NCBI GenBank assembly: GCA_016872125.1
Contig: VHBD01000034.1
Location: forward strand, 1 to 10,802
Length of the DNA: 10,802 nt
Direction: 5' to 3'
Origin: Sphingomonadales bacterium
GTDB taxonomy: Bacteria > Bacteroidota > Bacteroidia > UBA7662
A program made the translations under genes and the position numbers. Each line of letters starts with the position of its first letter. Position 1 is the stretch's first letter. The notes beneath the pieces are model-generated. The model ran no database searches. It had not been told where the DNA came from and was given only the letters and a program-made list of their open reading frames with translations. This document shows positions 1 to 6,499 of the stretch, one piece after another.

Positions 1-293
1 TTGCCGTTGAGTTTAACCTTCCCTTCGGCTTTGGCTATTCGATCACTTCCCGATAACACAACTTGGTTGCATCGCAAGATCATTCCACGATGTTTGAGAA
101 CGACGCCACCGCTAAGGGTTTTGGTGGTTCCTTGTGGACCTCTTTCAAATCGCCCTTCTCCGGATTCTACGATTTCAAAGGCATTGGGGTCATCGATAAT
201 CCCGGGATCCATGCTTTGAGCTCGTAGGGATGGGTCCCCAAGGGCCATCCCCAACATCCAAACCAACCAACGTTGAAGTAATCGTGTGCTCAT
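1..293 (-). CDS. OstA-like (LptA/LptD-related) periplasmic protein, 5' part only
   Basis: The visible 97 residues are the N-terminus of a protein that runs off the left edge. Residues 1-26 look like a signal peptide: arginines at 4 and 8, a Trp/Leu/Met-rich core, and a probable cut after LRA before Gln-Ser. From about residue 58 the pattern TLSGGVVLKHRGMILRCNQV, followed by a Ser-Gly-Ser-Asp turn and AKAEGKVKLNG, matches the beta-strand repeat of OstA N-terminal domains (gain of a G-V strand, a buried Cys-containing strand, then 'A.GKV.LN'). Such domains bind lipopolysaccharide lipid in the periplasm; Bacteroidota carry long OstA-like proteins of this kind. The ATG at 293 has no Shine-Dalgarno site, but a TAnnTTTG box ends 5 bases upstream. 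It diverges from the glycosyltransferase at 336. Family assignment is from pattern recognition; whether it is LptA-like or LptD-like needs the missing C-terminus. Confidence 0.75.
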   Translation of the reverse strand, partial: MSTRLLQRWLVWMLGMALGDPSLRAQSMDPGIIDDPNAFEIVESGEGRFERGPQGTTKTLSGGVVLKHRGMILRCNQVVLSGSDRIAKAEGKVKLNG

Positions 294-298
294 TAGGC

Positions 299-306
299 CA
301 AAAATA
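299..306 (-). promoter_or_regulatory. Candidate -7 box for the OstA-like gene
   Basis: On the minus strand this reads TATTTTTG, an exact match to the Bacteroidota -7 consensus TAnnTTTG. Its last G is 5 bases before the ATG at 293. If transcription starts 4-7 bases after the box, as is usual, the mRNA would have almost no leader. No TTG/TTTG -33 element is seen at the usual spacing. Confidence 0.45.
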
Positions 307-318
307 CCCCTATACCTC

Positions 319-326
319 TAAATTTG
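319..326 (+). promoter_or_regulatory. Candidate -7 box for the glycosyltransferase-flippase operon
   Basis: TAAATTTG matches TAnnTTTG exactly and ends 9 bases before the ATG at 336. It lies back to back with the opposite-strand box at 299-306, with 12 bases between them. The -33 region would fall on the start of the OstA-like gene. No clear TTG is present there. Confidence 0.45.
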
Positions 327-335
327 AAGGTATTG

Positions 336-1517
336 ATGAAAATCCTTGTTTTGGCGGGTTGGTACCCGCAATATGGACGAAGTGGAAACGGCATCTTTAT
401 TGTGCGGCATGCGGAAGCATTGGATGCGGCAAGCAAGGCCAAAGGCAAGGTAATTACCGTGGATTTGATGGCGGTTCAACCTTTATCCTGGATGCATGCC
501 CATGGACAGGCCCAAGGCAATTCAGGCTTTCTTATTGATGCGCAGAGATTGCTCCCTGACGAGCCGGTGCGTCATCACCTTAGGATTTATCAAGATGGTG
601 GTTGGGGAGCCTTGGCCTTGTGGCGGCAAATCAAGGCATGGCATGCCCTTTGGGCGGCCTACAAGGCGCATCACGGCGCTCCACCGGATATTCTTGTGGC
701 GCAGGTCTCCTGGAAGTCAGCGCTAATCGCCGCTATCAGCGGTTTGCCCTTTGTGGTGGTGGAGCATTGGTCGGGTTGGTTGCAAGACAAGGCTCCCTAT
801 GCTTGGTGGCAACGCATCTTGGTCGCCCATAGCCTGCGCAAAGCTTCCAAGGTACTGGCCGTTTCGCCCTGGCTGGCCGAGGCCATTCGCCTCAAGGTTC
901 TTGGTTTGCAGGTGGAGGTTCTGCCCAATGTGGTGGAGGAGCATTTTTGGACATCACAAGAGCGAGTGCCCGTGGAAGATTCCAAACACTTTTTGCATAT
1001 ATCGGATTTGGCCGAAGTCAAAAATCCAAAATTGCTCATGGAGGCATGGGTCCAAAGTGGATTGGGCAACCAAGGTTATCGCTTGCGCATTGCCGGGGAA
1101 TATTCGGCGGATCGTCATGAGGAATTTCGAGAAGTCCAAGGCATCGAATGGCTGGGAGTTTTGGACAGTTTTGGTGTGGCCAAAGAACTTAAAGAGGCAA
1201 GGGCGCTTTTGTTGCCCAGTCTCAGGGAGACCTTTTCGATTGTTACGGTGGAGGCGTTGTTATGCCAATGCCCGGTATGGTTGGGGTACCCGCCTTTGTT
1301 GGAACAATATCGCGGGCATCCTTTGGTCAAGGGGCTGGATGTGACGGACCCCGTGGCGTGGACTCTTGCCCTGCAGGACAATATCCTAAGCAAGAGTTCC
1401 AGTTCCTTGCCGGTACCTTCTGAAGGACGGGACGCATGGAATTCATCCTTTGAGCAGTTTCAAGCCCATGCGGTGGGGAGTCAACTCCTCAAAACCCTGG
1501 AGGGCATCGTCGTATGA
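336..1517 (+). CDS. Glycosyltransferase family 4 (GT-B fold)
   Basis: A 393-residue cytoplasmic or membrane-associated enzyme that probably transfers a sugar from a nucleotide donor to a lipid-linked or polysaccharide acceptor. The N-terminus MKILVLAGWYPQYGRSGNGI, then FIVRHAEAL, is the classic opening of family 4 enzymes (first beta strand, then a glycine-rich acceptor loop). The C-terminal donor domain has HISDLAEVKNPKLLMEA and the EX7E motif at E298 and E306 (RETFSIVTVEAL). I chose the ATG at 336 rather than the in-frame TTG at 324 because the family begins exactly here, GAAGG sits 5 bases upstream, and a TAnnTTTG box precedes it. Its stop overlaps the next gene's start as ATGA, so the two are translationally coupled. 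The protein is unusually tryptophan-rich (18 of 393). Donor and acceptor cannot be inferred. Confidence 0.9.
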   Translation: MKILVLAGWYPQYGRSGNGIFIVRHAEALDAASKAKGKVITVDLMAVQPLSWMHAHGQAQGNSGFLIDAQRLLPDEPVRHHLRIYQDGGWGALALWRQIKAWHALWAAYKAHHGAPPDILVAQVSWKSALIAAISGLPFVVVEHWSGWLQDKAPYAWWQRILVAHSLRKASKVLAVSPWLAEAIRLKVLGLQVEVLPNVVEEHFWTSQERVPVEDSKHFLHISDLAEVKNPKLLMEAWVQSGLGNQGYRLRIAGEYSADRHEEFREVQGIEWLGVLDSFGVAKELKEARALLLPSLRETFSIVTVEALLCQCPVWLGYPPLLEQYRGHPLVKGLDVTDPVAWTLALQDNILSKSSSSLPVPSEGRDAWNSSFEQFQAHAVGSQLLKTLEGIVV

Positions 1518-2725
1518 GCGCTATAAGAAAAACGATTCTCCTGCGGAGCTTGCAATTGGGGACTTCCATGGGAATGCTCTGGTTAACAGCGGCATGGATG
1601 GGACCTGCTATGAGGGGACAGACTTCGATGGTGATGGCCTTGGCGCATGCGGGGGTCTTGATCAGTGGCTTTGGGGCAGGGTCGGGCATGATCTACCACG
1701 CAAGCCGATTCTCAACCAGGGCTTTGTGGCAGTGGTCCCAAGTTTGGGCCTGGTCTGCGGCCCTGTTGGTAGGTTCGCTGTCCTGGGGTTTCATGGAATG
1801 GACACCCTTGCAATCGATCATGATGGGCATTTTGACTTGGTTTCACGCCTCGGTTGCCGCGGGCAGGGGCTGGTTACTCGGTAATGGGAGATTGCAAGAA
1901 GATAATGTTTTGGGATGGATGATTCCGTTGTTACCCACATTGATTCTGGGTTCCTTGTATGCTTATCAACAATTCGGGGGTCAGGTACGCCCCACGTTGG
2001 ATTTGTTCTTGATTATTCAGGGCGCAGCCTTGGGTTTGGTGGCGGCATGGTCCTGGTTCGAAATCTATTTCAAATATTGCCAACCCAAACAAGCGATAGG
2101 GCATGTAGGCAAAGCCTTATGGACTTTCAACCGATGGACCGCATCGGCCAATCTCGGCCAATTTGTCGTTTATCGCTTTCAGTACCTGTACATGTTGGCG
2201 ATGCTGGGTGCTGCTGAACTGGGGATTTATTCCGTAGCGGTGGTGGTGGCTGAAGGGGCGTGGGTCATCACCCAAACCTATTCGACCGTTTTGCTCTCGT
2301 CATTGAGTGCACACCAAGGCCCACCTGATGAGCAGCAGGTTCGCCGCACTTGGAGATGGTGCATTCAGGCCTTCCTCTGGACCCTGCTGCCCATGGCTGT
2401 TTTGCTTTTCATACCGGTTTCCTGGCTTAGCCAGGTTCTGGGATCGGCCTATACACCCGTTCATGGATTATGGATTGCTTTGTCGCCGGGTATTTTGGCC
2501 TTGGCATGCAGCAATGTTTTGGTCCAACATTTCACCGCCTTGGGTAGGGTCAGGGTCTCGTTTTTCTCTTCTTGGGGAACCGCAGTTCTTATCGTTTGCG
2601 GGCTGGGCTCTGCACTTGACTTTGCTGGTGCCCAGGGCATTGCTTGGTGGACATCGCTGGTCTTGGTGGCGAATACCGTGGGGGTTATGGCCTTTTTTAG
2701 AATGACCTACAAGGCGTATCTTTGA
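1514..2725 (+). CDS. Polysaccharide flippase-like membrane protein (Wzx/MATE-type)
   Basis: A 403-residue polytopic membrane protein with about 10-12 hydrophobic segments spread over its length. It resembles Wzx-type exporters that flip undecaprenyl-linked glycans across the inner membrane. Supporting features are the short charged N-terminus (MSAIRKTILLRSLQLG), the segment AAELGIYSVAVVVAEGAWVI near residues 234-253, which is typical of the family's middle helix pair, and family-like length. GGAGGG lies 9 bases before the ATG, which is one of the better ribosome sites in the window. It overlaps the upstream glycosyltransferase by 4 bases, so the pair probably makes and exports one glycan. Tryptophan is 24 of 403 residues. 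Sequence conservation in this family is low, so the substrate is unknown. The TGA stop overlaps a candidate tRNA promoter box. Confidence 0.8.
   Translation: MSAIRKTILLRSLQLGTSMGMLWLTAAWMGPAMRGQTSMVMALAHAGVLISGFGAGSGMIYHASRFSTRALWQWSQVWAWSAALLVGSLSWGFMEWTPLQSIMMGILTWFHASVAAGRGWLLGNGRLQEDNVLGWMIPLLPTLILGSLYAYQQFGGQVRPTLDLFLIIQGAALGLVAAWSWFEIYFKYCQPKQAIGHVGKALWTFNRWTASANLGQFVVYRFQYLYMLAMLGAAELGIYSVAVVVAEGAWVITQTYSTVLLSSLSAHQGPPDEQQVRRTWRWCIQAFLWTLLPMAVLLFIPVSWLSQVLGSAYTPVHGLWIALSPGILALACSNVLVQHFTALGRVRVSFFSSWGTAVLIVCGLGSALDFAGAQGIAWWTSLVLVANTVGVMAFFRMTYKAYL
2717..2724 (+). promoter_or_regulatory. Candidate -7 box for tRNA-His
   Basis: TATCTTTG matches TAnnTTTG exactly and overlaps the last codons of the flippase gene. 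It ends 63 bases before the tRNA. A T-run (TTTTTT) lies 19-24 bases upstream of the box, near where a -33 element would sit, but it is not a TTTG. Confidence 0.35.
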
Positions 2726-2741
2726 AGCTGTTCCTTGCTTT

Positions 2742-2783
2742 GGTCTGGAACAGACCTTTCGGGGCTTTGAGGTTCCGAAGGTC
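2742..2783 (+). other. Two competing hairpins between flippase and tRNA-His
   Basis: GGTCTG (2742-2747), loop GAA, CAGACC (2751-2756) forms a perfect 6-bp stem. An alternative stem pairs GACCTTTCGG (2753-2762) with CCGAAGGTC (2775-2783), with one bulged T. The two share bases 2753-2756, so only one can form at a time. No U-run follows either stem, so neither is a standard terminator. The second ends 4 bases before the tRNA. Confidence 0.35.
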
Positions 2784-2787
2784 AAAC

Positions 2788-2862
2788 GGTGGCTGTAGCT
2801 CAGTAGGTTAGAGCATCAGATTGTGGTTCTGAGGGCCGTGGGTTCGAATCCCATCAGCCACC
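2788..2862 (+). tRNA. tRNA-His (anticodon GTG)
   Basis: The acceptor stem GTGGCTG (2789-2795) pairs with CAGCCAC (2855-2861). The anticodon stem TCAGA/TCTGA encloses the loop TTGTGGT, with anticodon GTG at 2823-2825, which reads histidine codons. The T arm carries GGTTCGAATCC. The genome encodes G at 2788 opposite C73 at 2862, forming the extra G-1:C73 pair that marks tRNA-His for its synthetase. No CCA is encoded; CCTGG follows, so the tail must be added enzymatically. The flanking protein genes lie on either side and no other tRNA is adjacent. Confidence 0.96.
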
Positions 2863-2904
2863 CTGGTCAAGGTTTATGAGGAGTTCGATAAAGCGTAAGT
2901 ATTT

Positions 2905-3267
2905 TTAATCCGGAATTTTAACCTGAACAATTTCCAGGCTTTGGCCCCGAATGATGTAGCCCATATCAAAACAGCAATAAGTGGGTTGACCTTCTCCAAC
3001 CCCTTCCATATGGGTCAGATATTTGAATTGATAACCCCGCTGTTGCAGCGATTCAAAGGGCAAGGTTTGGCCTTCCGCGGTTAGTTTTCGACATTCGATT
3101 AGGATTTTTCGGTTTTTTCTTAACACATCGTGGATTCGTTTGATTTTTAGGTCACCTTTCCCCAGGTTTTGGTGGTAGTGAATGTTTCGGCAATAATCGT
3201 CGCAAAATTTTTTGTCACTTCGCCCTTCAAGAGGGTTGTGGCAGAGCAGGCATGTTCTTTTGGTCAT
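2905..3267 (-). CDS. Conserved small zinc-finger protein of unknown function
   Basis: 120 residues if started at the ATG at 3267. Near the N-terminus, CLLCHNPLEGRSDKKFCDDY then C gives a CX2C-X12-CX3C set of cysteines, a likely treble-clef or zinc-ribbon site, followed by RNIHYH. A basic middle (KRIHDVLRKNRK) and a C-terminal half (YQFKYLTHMEG, then YCCFDMGYIIRG) complete the pattern of a small family I recognise from many Bacteroidota genomes; no function is known to me. An in-frame ATG at 3339 would add 24 residues, but those residues are not family-like and a TAnnTTTG box at 3290-3283 lies inside them, so I prefer 3267. It diverges from ssb. A nucleic-acid-binding role is only a guess from the fold and the neighbour. 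Confidence 0.75.
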   Translation of the reverse strand: MTKRTCLLCHNPLEGRSDKKFCDDYCRNIHYHQNLGKGDLKIKRIHDVLRKNRKILIECRKLTAEGQTLPFESLQQRGYQFKYLTHMEGVGEGQPTYCCFDMGYIIRGQSLEIVQVKIPD

Positions 3268-3282
3268 AAGAGTTGATAAACG

Positions 3283-3290
3283 CAAACCTA
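3283..3290 (-). promoter_or_regulatory. Candidate -7 box for the zinc-finger gene
   Basis: The minus strand reads TAGGTTTG, an exact TAnnTTTG, ending 15 bases before the ATG at 3267. No -33 TTG is seen upstream. If it is real, the longer start at 3339 cannot be the main one. Confidence 0.45.
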
Positions 3291-3361
3291 CGATAAGGGG
3301 TTTGAGCTCTTCGGACCTTTGTTTTTGTTCATTCTTCATTCACCCTTTAAACCAAAATTGT

Positions 3362-3763
3362 ATGGGAAACATTCGTAATCAAGTCCGTTTAATCGGCAAC
3401 CTGGGTCGGGATCCTGAATTCAGGGAAATCAGCAGCGGTCGTAAAATGACGCGTTTCAGCCTCGCCACCAACGATTATTATTACAGCGATCAAGGCGAGA
3501 AAATTGCCGAAACCCAATGGCACCAACTTGTGGCTTGGGGTAAATTGGCCGAGGTAAGCGAGCGACTCCTCCACAAAGGCTCAGAACTGGTGGTGGATGG
3601 CAAACTCAATACCCGCTCCTACACGGACAAAGAGGGAAATCGTCGTTCCTACACCGAAGTGGTGGTTCTGGAAATGGCTTTGATGGATCGTAAAGTCTCT
3701 TCAGGAGAAACCCCAAGGGATTCGGAGGAATTCGAAGAGTCCGAGGAGCAAGCCTCGGTTTGA
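3362..3763 (+). CDS. ssb: Single-stranded DNA-binding protein
   Basis: A 133-residue protein that binds and protects single-stranded DNA in replication and repair. Residues 5-110 form one OB fold with family hallmarks: VRLIGNLGRDPEFR, the RFSLATND strand, WHQLVAWGKLAE, LLHKGSELVVDGKL, and the RSYTDKEGNRRSYTE hairpin. The tail (about residues 110-133) is short and acidic (EEFEESEEQ) but ends in Ala-Ser-Val. It lacks the terminal Asp-x-x-Pro-Phe tip that usually recruits partner enzymes. The ATG at 3362 fits the family start; upstream in-frame codons encode unrelated sequence. No exact TAnnTTTG precedes it; the closest is GACCTTTG at 3314-3321. It converges on the secreted-protein gene with 25 bases between stops and no evident terminator. 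It may be a second, specialised SSB. Confidence 0.93.
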   Translation: MGNIRNQVRLIGNLGRDPEFREISSGRKMTRFSLATNDYYYSDQGEKIAETQWHQLVAWGKLAEVSERLLHKGSELVVDGKLNTRSYTDKEGNRRSYTEVVVLEMALMDRKVSSGETPRDSEEFEESEEQASV

Positions 3764-3788
3764 GCAAAGGAGAAAGGGGAGGACAAGC

Positions 3789-5822
3789 CTACCGTACAAT
3801 CACGAAGCGTCCGTTATACACCCTGTCTTGATCGAGGTCGGTCACATTGAACAAGTAAATTCCGGCTTGCACACTTTGCTTGCTATCCGATAACAGATCC
3901 CAGGCATGTTCCCCACCGGCCAAACGGGTTTGGGTTGGATCGGGTGCGTATTCGCTAAACCACTGGGCATTGCTACCGTTGTAATCGTCGCCTTGGTCAT
4001 GCTGCAAAATAGCTACGGGATCACCTGCCAGGGTGAACACCTTGATCACGCAGCGGGCCGGAAGACCGTGAAAGTAAATTTTTCGTGAACGCGCATTGCT
4101 ACCATCCCAGGCGGCTCCAATTCGGTATGGATTGGGATAAACACCGACCTCCAGATCACGGTTGAGCGTATCCGCGGGATTTCCGGGAAATAAACGCATC
4201 AATGAGGAGGCCTTGGAGCTTTCGAGCGATTCAAGGCCCACTTCATTGTTGCCGCGATCAAAGGCGGTCAGCACACAGAGGTATTGCCAACCGGCTAACA
4301 AATTCCCTAAACGGTACTTGTAGCGGTAGGCGGTGGTATCCCCTTCAAAGTACCTGGGGTTTTGGAGTCGCACCGCCTGAAATCCGTTGTTGTAACCGAT
4401 GGAATTACCCGCAGAGTCCCATTGACCGATGAGGTTCATGCGGGATACCGCGTCCGGAAAACGATCATCCCCTGGTTTGCTAAGGTACAATTTGTATCCT
4501 TCAAAATCCTTTTCTTTGGTGATGGGGTCCACCGAACGCTCGGCTCGATCATCCCAATAGATTTCGATACCATCCGGGGTGAATTCAGATCTGAAGGTGG
4601 GTCGATTGGGGGGCTCGGGGAGAACAAAGCGATCCAATACCGAATTCTCGTTCAAATCCTCTGTGGAATCAAGGACACCGTTTGCATTGAGATCTTCGCC
4701 CAGGAAAGTACGTTGTGCCCAGCCCAGATTTTTACGTAAATCGGTTCTTGCCCAATAGGAATCCGGACTTTGATCGCTGCGCCTTGGTGCGCAGACCATG
4801 GCCACGTAATAGGTTAAGGTCTGCCCGCTGTCGATACGGTCAAAAGGTCCAGATCCAAGGAGTTGTACCCTGTTGCCTGGGGTATTCAAATTGGCTGATG
4901 GGCCGAAATTTCCTCGGTTGCGAAGCCGATCATAACGTTGCAGATCCGAGGTTGGGGCCGCCTGGTTGTAAATCCAATAATTGGGATTGACCTTGAATCC
5001 CGGGGAAGAGGAGGCCAAGGGGTGATAAAATTTGCCATTGAGTTCAGCGCCAAGGTATTGTATGGCTCCGTAGGAATTTGCAAAGCCGGCATCATCCCCT
5101 GTAACATGGAACGCATAGATGGCCTGCAGGCTATCTTCTTGGCCCACCGATCCTTTGTTGAAAAAAGCACCGCCACGGTCGTTGGTCACATTCACATTGC
5201 GAACCACCAGGTCGCTCCAAATCCCGGTGTACATGGAATCCCAGGGGAGGGGCCCCATGTTGGTGATTTTGTATTGAAGGACAACGAAGTAGTCGGCAAA
5301 TGGAAAATTCCAAGCCAAACTGTTCAACCGAACTTTGGCCTGCAAGGGAAGCAAATGATTGGCGATAGGCTGGCCGGATCCGGGAACATAGGTCAACGAA
5401 TCGGTGAAATGCAGTTCAAATTCCTGGTGCGCCAAGGCGGTCAACGAGTAGTTGGCATTGCCTGGTAAGCTTGATTTTTCCAAAACCGGCCAACCTGGCA
5501 AAGGGCTGAATTCAAAACCTGCCTTTCCTGCGGCGTATCCCGATGCATCATCCAATGAGGAGGTGGAAACCGAGAGCTGTCCTCCCCGATACGCGCCGAG
5601 CCAGAGGCCTGCTTCGAAAAGGTGTTCTAACCCAGAATTCAGGGGATATTCCATGGATGGGAGGCCTTGCGGTTCGTTACGCACGTTGGGTCGACCAATG
5701 GTGCCTGCATTGGTAAGGTGCAGGCCGATTTGTCCGACTTGAACACTCTTTTCTTCAAATTGACCCAAAGCAAGGCAGGGCAAGAGCGACAAGATCAAAA
5801 GGTACAAGAAACGGTAGGGCAT
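3789..5822 (-). CDS. Large secreted protein with FlgD-like C-terminal module
   Basis: 677 residues. The start at 5822 gives a clean signal peptide (MPYRFLYLLILSLLPCLALG) with mature Gln21, and follows the wbqC-like stop by 4 bases; an in-frame ATG at 5855 would bury the signal peptide. The N-terminal half (motifs IGLHLTNAGTIG, MEYPLNSGLEHLFEAGLWLG) resembles large extracellular proteins of Bacteroidota, Ignavibacteria and relatives with no assigned function. Residues 376-397 hold two Asp/Asn-rich loops (EDLNANGVLDSTED, then LNENSVLD) like calcium-binding dockerin or EF-hand loops. A fibronectin III-like stretch lies near 402-534. The last 120 residues (VYPNPYR, IKVFTLAGDPVAIL, AWDLLSD, AGIYLFNV, ending GRFVIVR) look like a FlgD-type Ig module, used as a C-terminal anchor or, in some Bacteroidota, a type IX sorting signal. 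Which of these applies is unresolved. Confidence 0.8.
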   Translation of the reverse strand: MPYRFLYLLILSLLPCLALGQFEEKSVQVGQIGLHLTNAGTIGRPNVRNEPQGLPSMEYPLNSGLEHLFEAGLWLGAYRGGQLSVSTSSLDDASGYAAGKAGFEFSPLPGWPVLEKSSLPGNANYSLTALAHQEFELHFTDSLTYVPGSGQPIANHLLPLQAKVRLNSLAWNFPFADYFVVLQYKITNMGPLPWDSMYTGIWSDLVVRNVNVTNDRGGAFFNKGSVGQEDSLQAIYAFHVTGDDAGFANSYGAIQYLGAELNGKFYHPLASSSPGFKVNPNYWIYNQAAPTSDLQRYDRLRNRGNFGPSANLNTPGNRVQLLGSGPFDRIDSGQTLTYYVAMVCAPRRSDQSPDSYWARTDLRKNLGWAQRTFLGEDLNANGVLDSTEDLNENSVLDRFVLPEPPNRPTFRSEFTPDGIEIYWDDRAERSVDPITKEKDFEGYKLYLSKPGDDRFPDAVSRMNLIGQWDSAGNSIGYNNGFQAVRLQNPRYFEGDTTAYRYKYRLGNLLAGWQYLCVLTAFDRGNNEVGLESLESSKASSLMRLFPGNPADTLNRDLEVGVYPNPYRIGAAWDGSNARSRKIYFHGLPARCVIKVFTLAGDPVAILQHDQGDDYNGSNAQWFSEYAPDPTQTRLAGGEHAWDLLSDSKQSVQAGIYLFNVTDLDQDRVYNGRFVIVR

Positions 5823-5826
5823 AAGG

Positions 5827-6459
5827 TCAAGGCTGAGCTTCAAAATTACTTGCATTTAAGGAAAGGTACCTCTCAAGATAGGCTTTGCTTTCATGAGGTC
5901 CGCATTGGATAAGCAAATCCAGGACCGAAAGTCCGGGAACAAAATGGGTTTGAGCTTCAAATTGCTGGAAATATCGTGGGGTTTTCCAGGGAACTTCTTT
6001 GAGGAGGAGGACCCATGGTTGGGACAAAGGGCGCATAACCGCTGACTCTGTGATTTGAACGTCAAGGGCAAGGCGGTCAATCAACCAGGCCAGGACTTTC
6101 AAGTTGTACTCCATCAACAGTTCCCCGGTCTCCAAAATCAGCTTGCTCAGGTCATCTTCCAGGTATTCAAAGAAAGGGGCTCTGCGGTAAGCATTTTGGA
6201 TGCTTCGCCAATGGGTCTTGGCCCATCCTCCCCTGGATCTGCCTTGTTCCGTTGCGAGATGAACCTGGCCCAAGGGTTGATGGTGGGAGCGTCCACCATG
6301 GATGGGGAGGCTGATCATGATCGCGCCTTGGGAGTCCGCCAAGCGATAACGGTTCATGCCGGTAGCTTTGGCAAAGGGCATATCCGAATCAAAGCAGACC
6401 CTGCCGCTGTGCATTATTTTTGCCATATAAGGCAAATCAGGCCAGCAATGCAAAGGCAT
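5827..6459 (-). CDS. WbqC-like family protein
   Basis: 210 residues from the ATG at 6459. The family pattern is visible throughout: an N-terminal MPLHCWPDLPYMAKIM strand-helix, a central KATGMNRYRLADSQG then IMISLPIHGG, the core WAKTHWRSIQNAYRRAPFFE then YLEDDL, and the C-terminal RYFQQFEAQTHFVPGLSVLD then LLIQCGP. WbqC-like proteins are found near O-antigen and envelope genes and also as lone conserved genes in Bacteroidota; the biochemical role is not firmly established. An in-frame ATG at 6561 would add 34 residues that lie antisense to the signal-peptide codons of the neighbouring GWxTD gene and do not fit the family, so I reject it. The stop is 4 bases before the secreted-protein start, which suggests cotranscription. 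It diverges from the GWxTD operon with 40 bases between starts. Confidence 0.85.
   Translation of the reverse strand: MPLHCWPDLPYMAKIMHSGRVCFDSDMPFAKATGMNRYRLADSQGAIMISLPIHGGRSHHQPLGQVHLATEQGRSRGGWAKTHWRSIQNAYRRAPFFEYLEDDLSKLILETGELLMEYNLKVLAWLIDRLALDVQITESAVMRPLSQPWVLLLKEVPWKTPRYFQQFEAQTHFVPGLSVLDLLIQCGPHESKAYLERYLSLNASNFEAQP
5841..5848 (-). promoter_or_regulatory. Candidate internal -7 box for the secreted-protein gene
   Basis: The minus strand reads TAATTTTG, an exact TAnnTTTG, within the last codons of the wbqC-like gene. It ends 18 bases before the ATG at 5822. It would let the secreted-protein gene be transcribed on its own, and it agrees with the start at 5822 rather than 5855. No -33 TTTG is seen. 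Confidence 0.4.
6415..6422 (+). promoter_or_regulatory. Candidate -7 box for the GWxTD operon
   Basis: TATTTTTG matches TAnnTTTG exactly. It lies inside the wbqC-like gene on the opposite strand and ends 77 bases before the ATG at 6500, giving a leader of about 70 bases. A near match, TATTTTG, lies at 6464-6470. No -33 TTG is visible. Confidence 0.35.
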
Positions 6460-6499
6460 AGGGTATTTTGTAGGCTGGTTCACGAAAGTCCTTCTGGAA

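Noticed and set aside
751..1344. Long plus-strand open frame (197 codons) inside the family 4 glycosyltransferase gene
   Set aside because: Its translation shows no family pattern and is full of Trp/Arg/Cys, as expected when TGG-rich coding DNA is read in another frame; the overlapping frame has clear motifs.
1450..1884. 144-codon plus-strand open frame across the glycosyltransferase-flippase junction
   Set aside because: The frame conflicts with the well-supported ATGA overlap and encodes no recognisable domain.
2273..2280. TAGGTTTG on the minus strand within the flippase gene
   Set aside because: No gene start lies downstream on that strand, so it is treated as a chance match; an antisense RNA cannot be excluded without transcript data.
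2780..2872. GGTCAA repeats on both sides of tRNA-His as possible attachment sites
   Set aside because: Only six bases match, no integrase or island lies next to it, and housekeeping-type genes are on both sides.
3268..3339. 24-residue N-terminal extension of the zinc-finger protein
   Set aside because: It does not resemble the family, would leave 22 bases to ssb, and contains the -7 box; AAAGGGTGA before ATG 3339 keeps it as a minor possibility.
3764..3788. Terminator between convergent ssb and secreted-protein genes
   Set aside because: The 25 bases are purine-rich with no inverted repeat or T-run.
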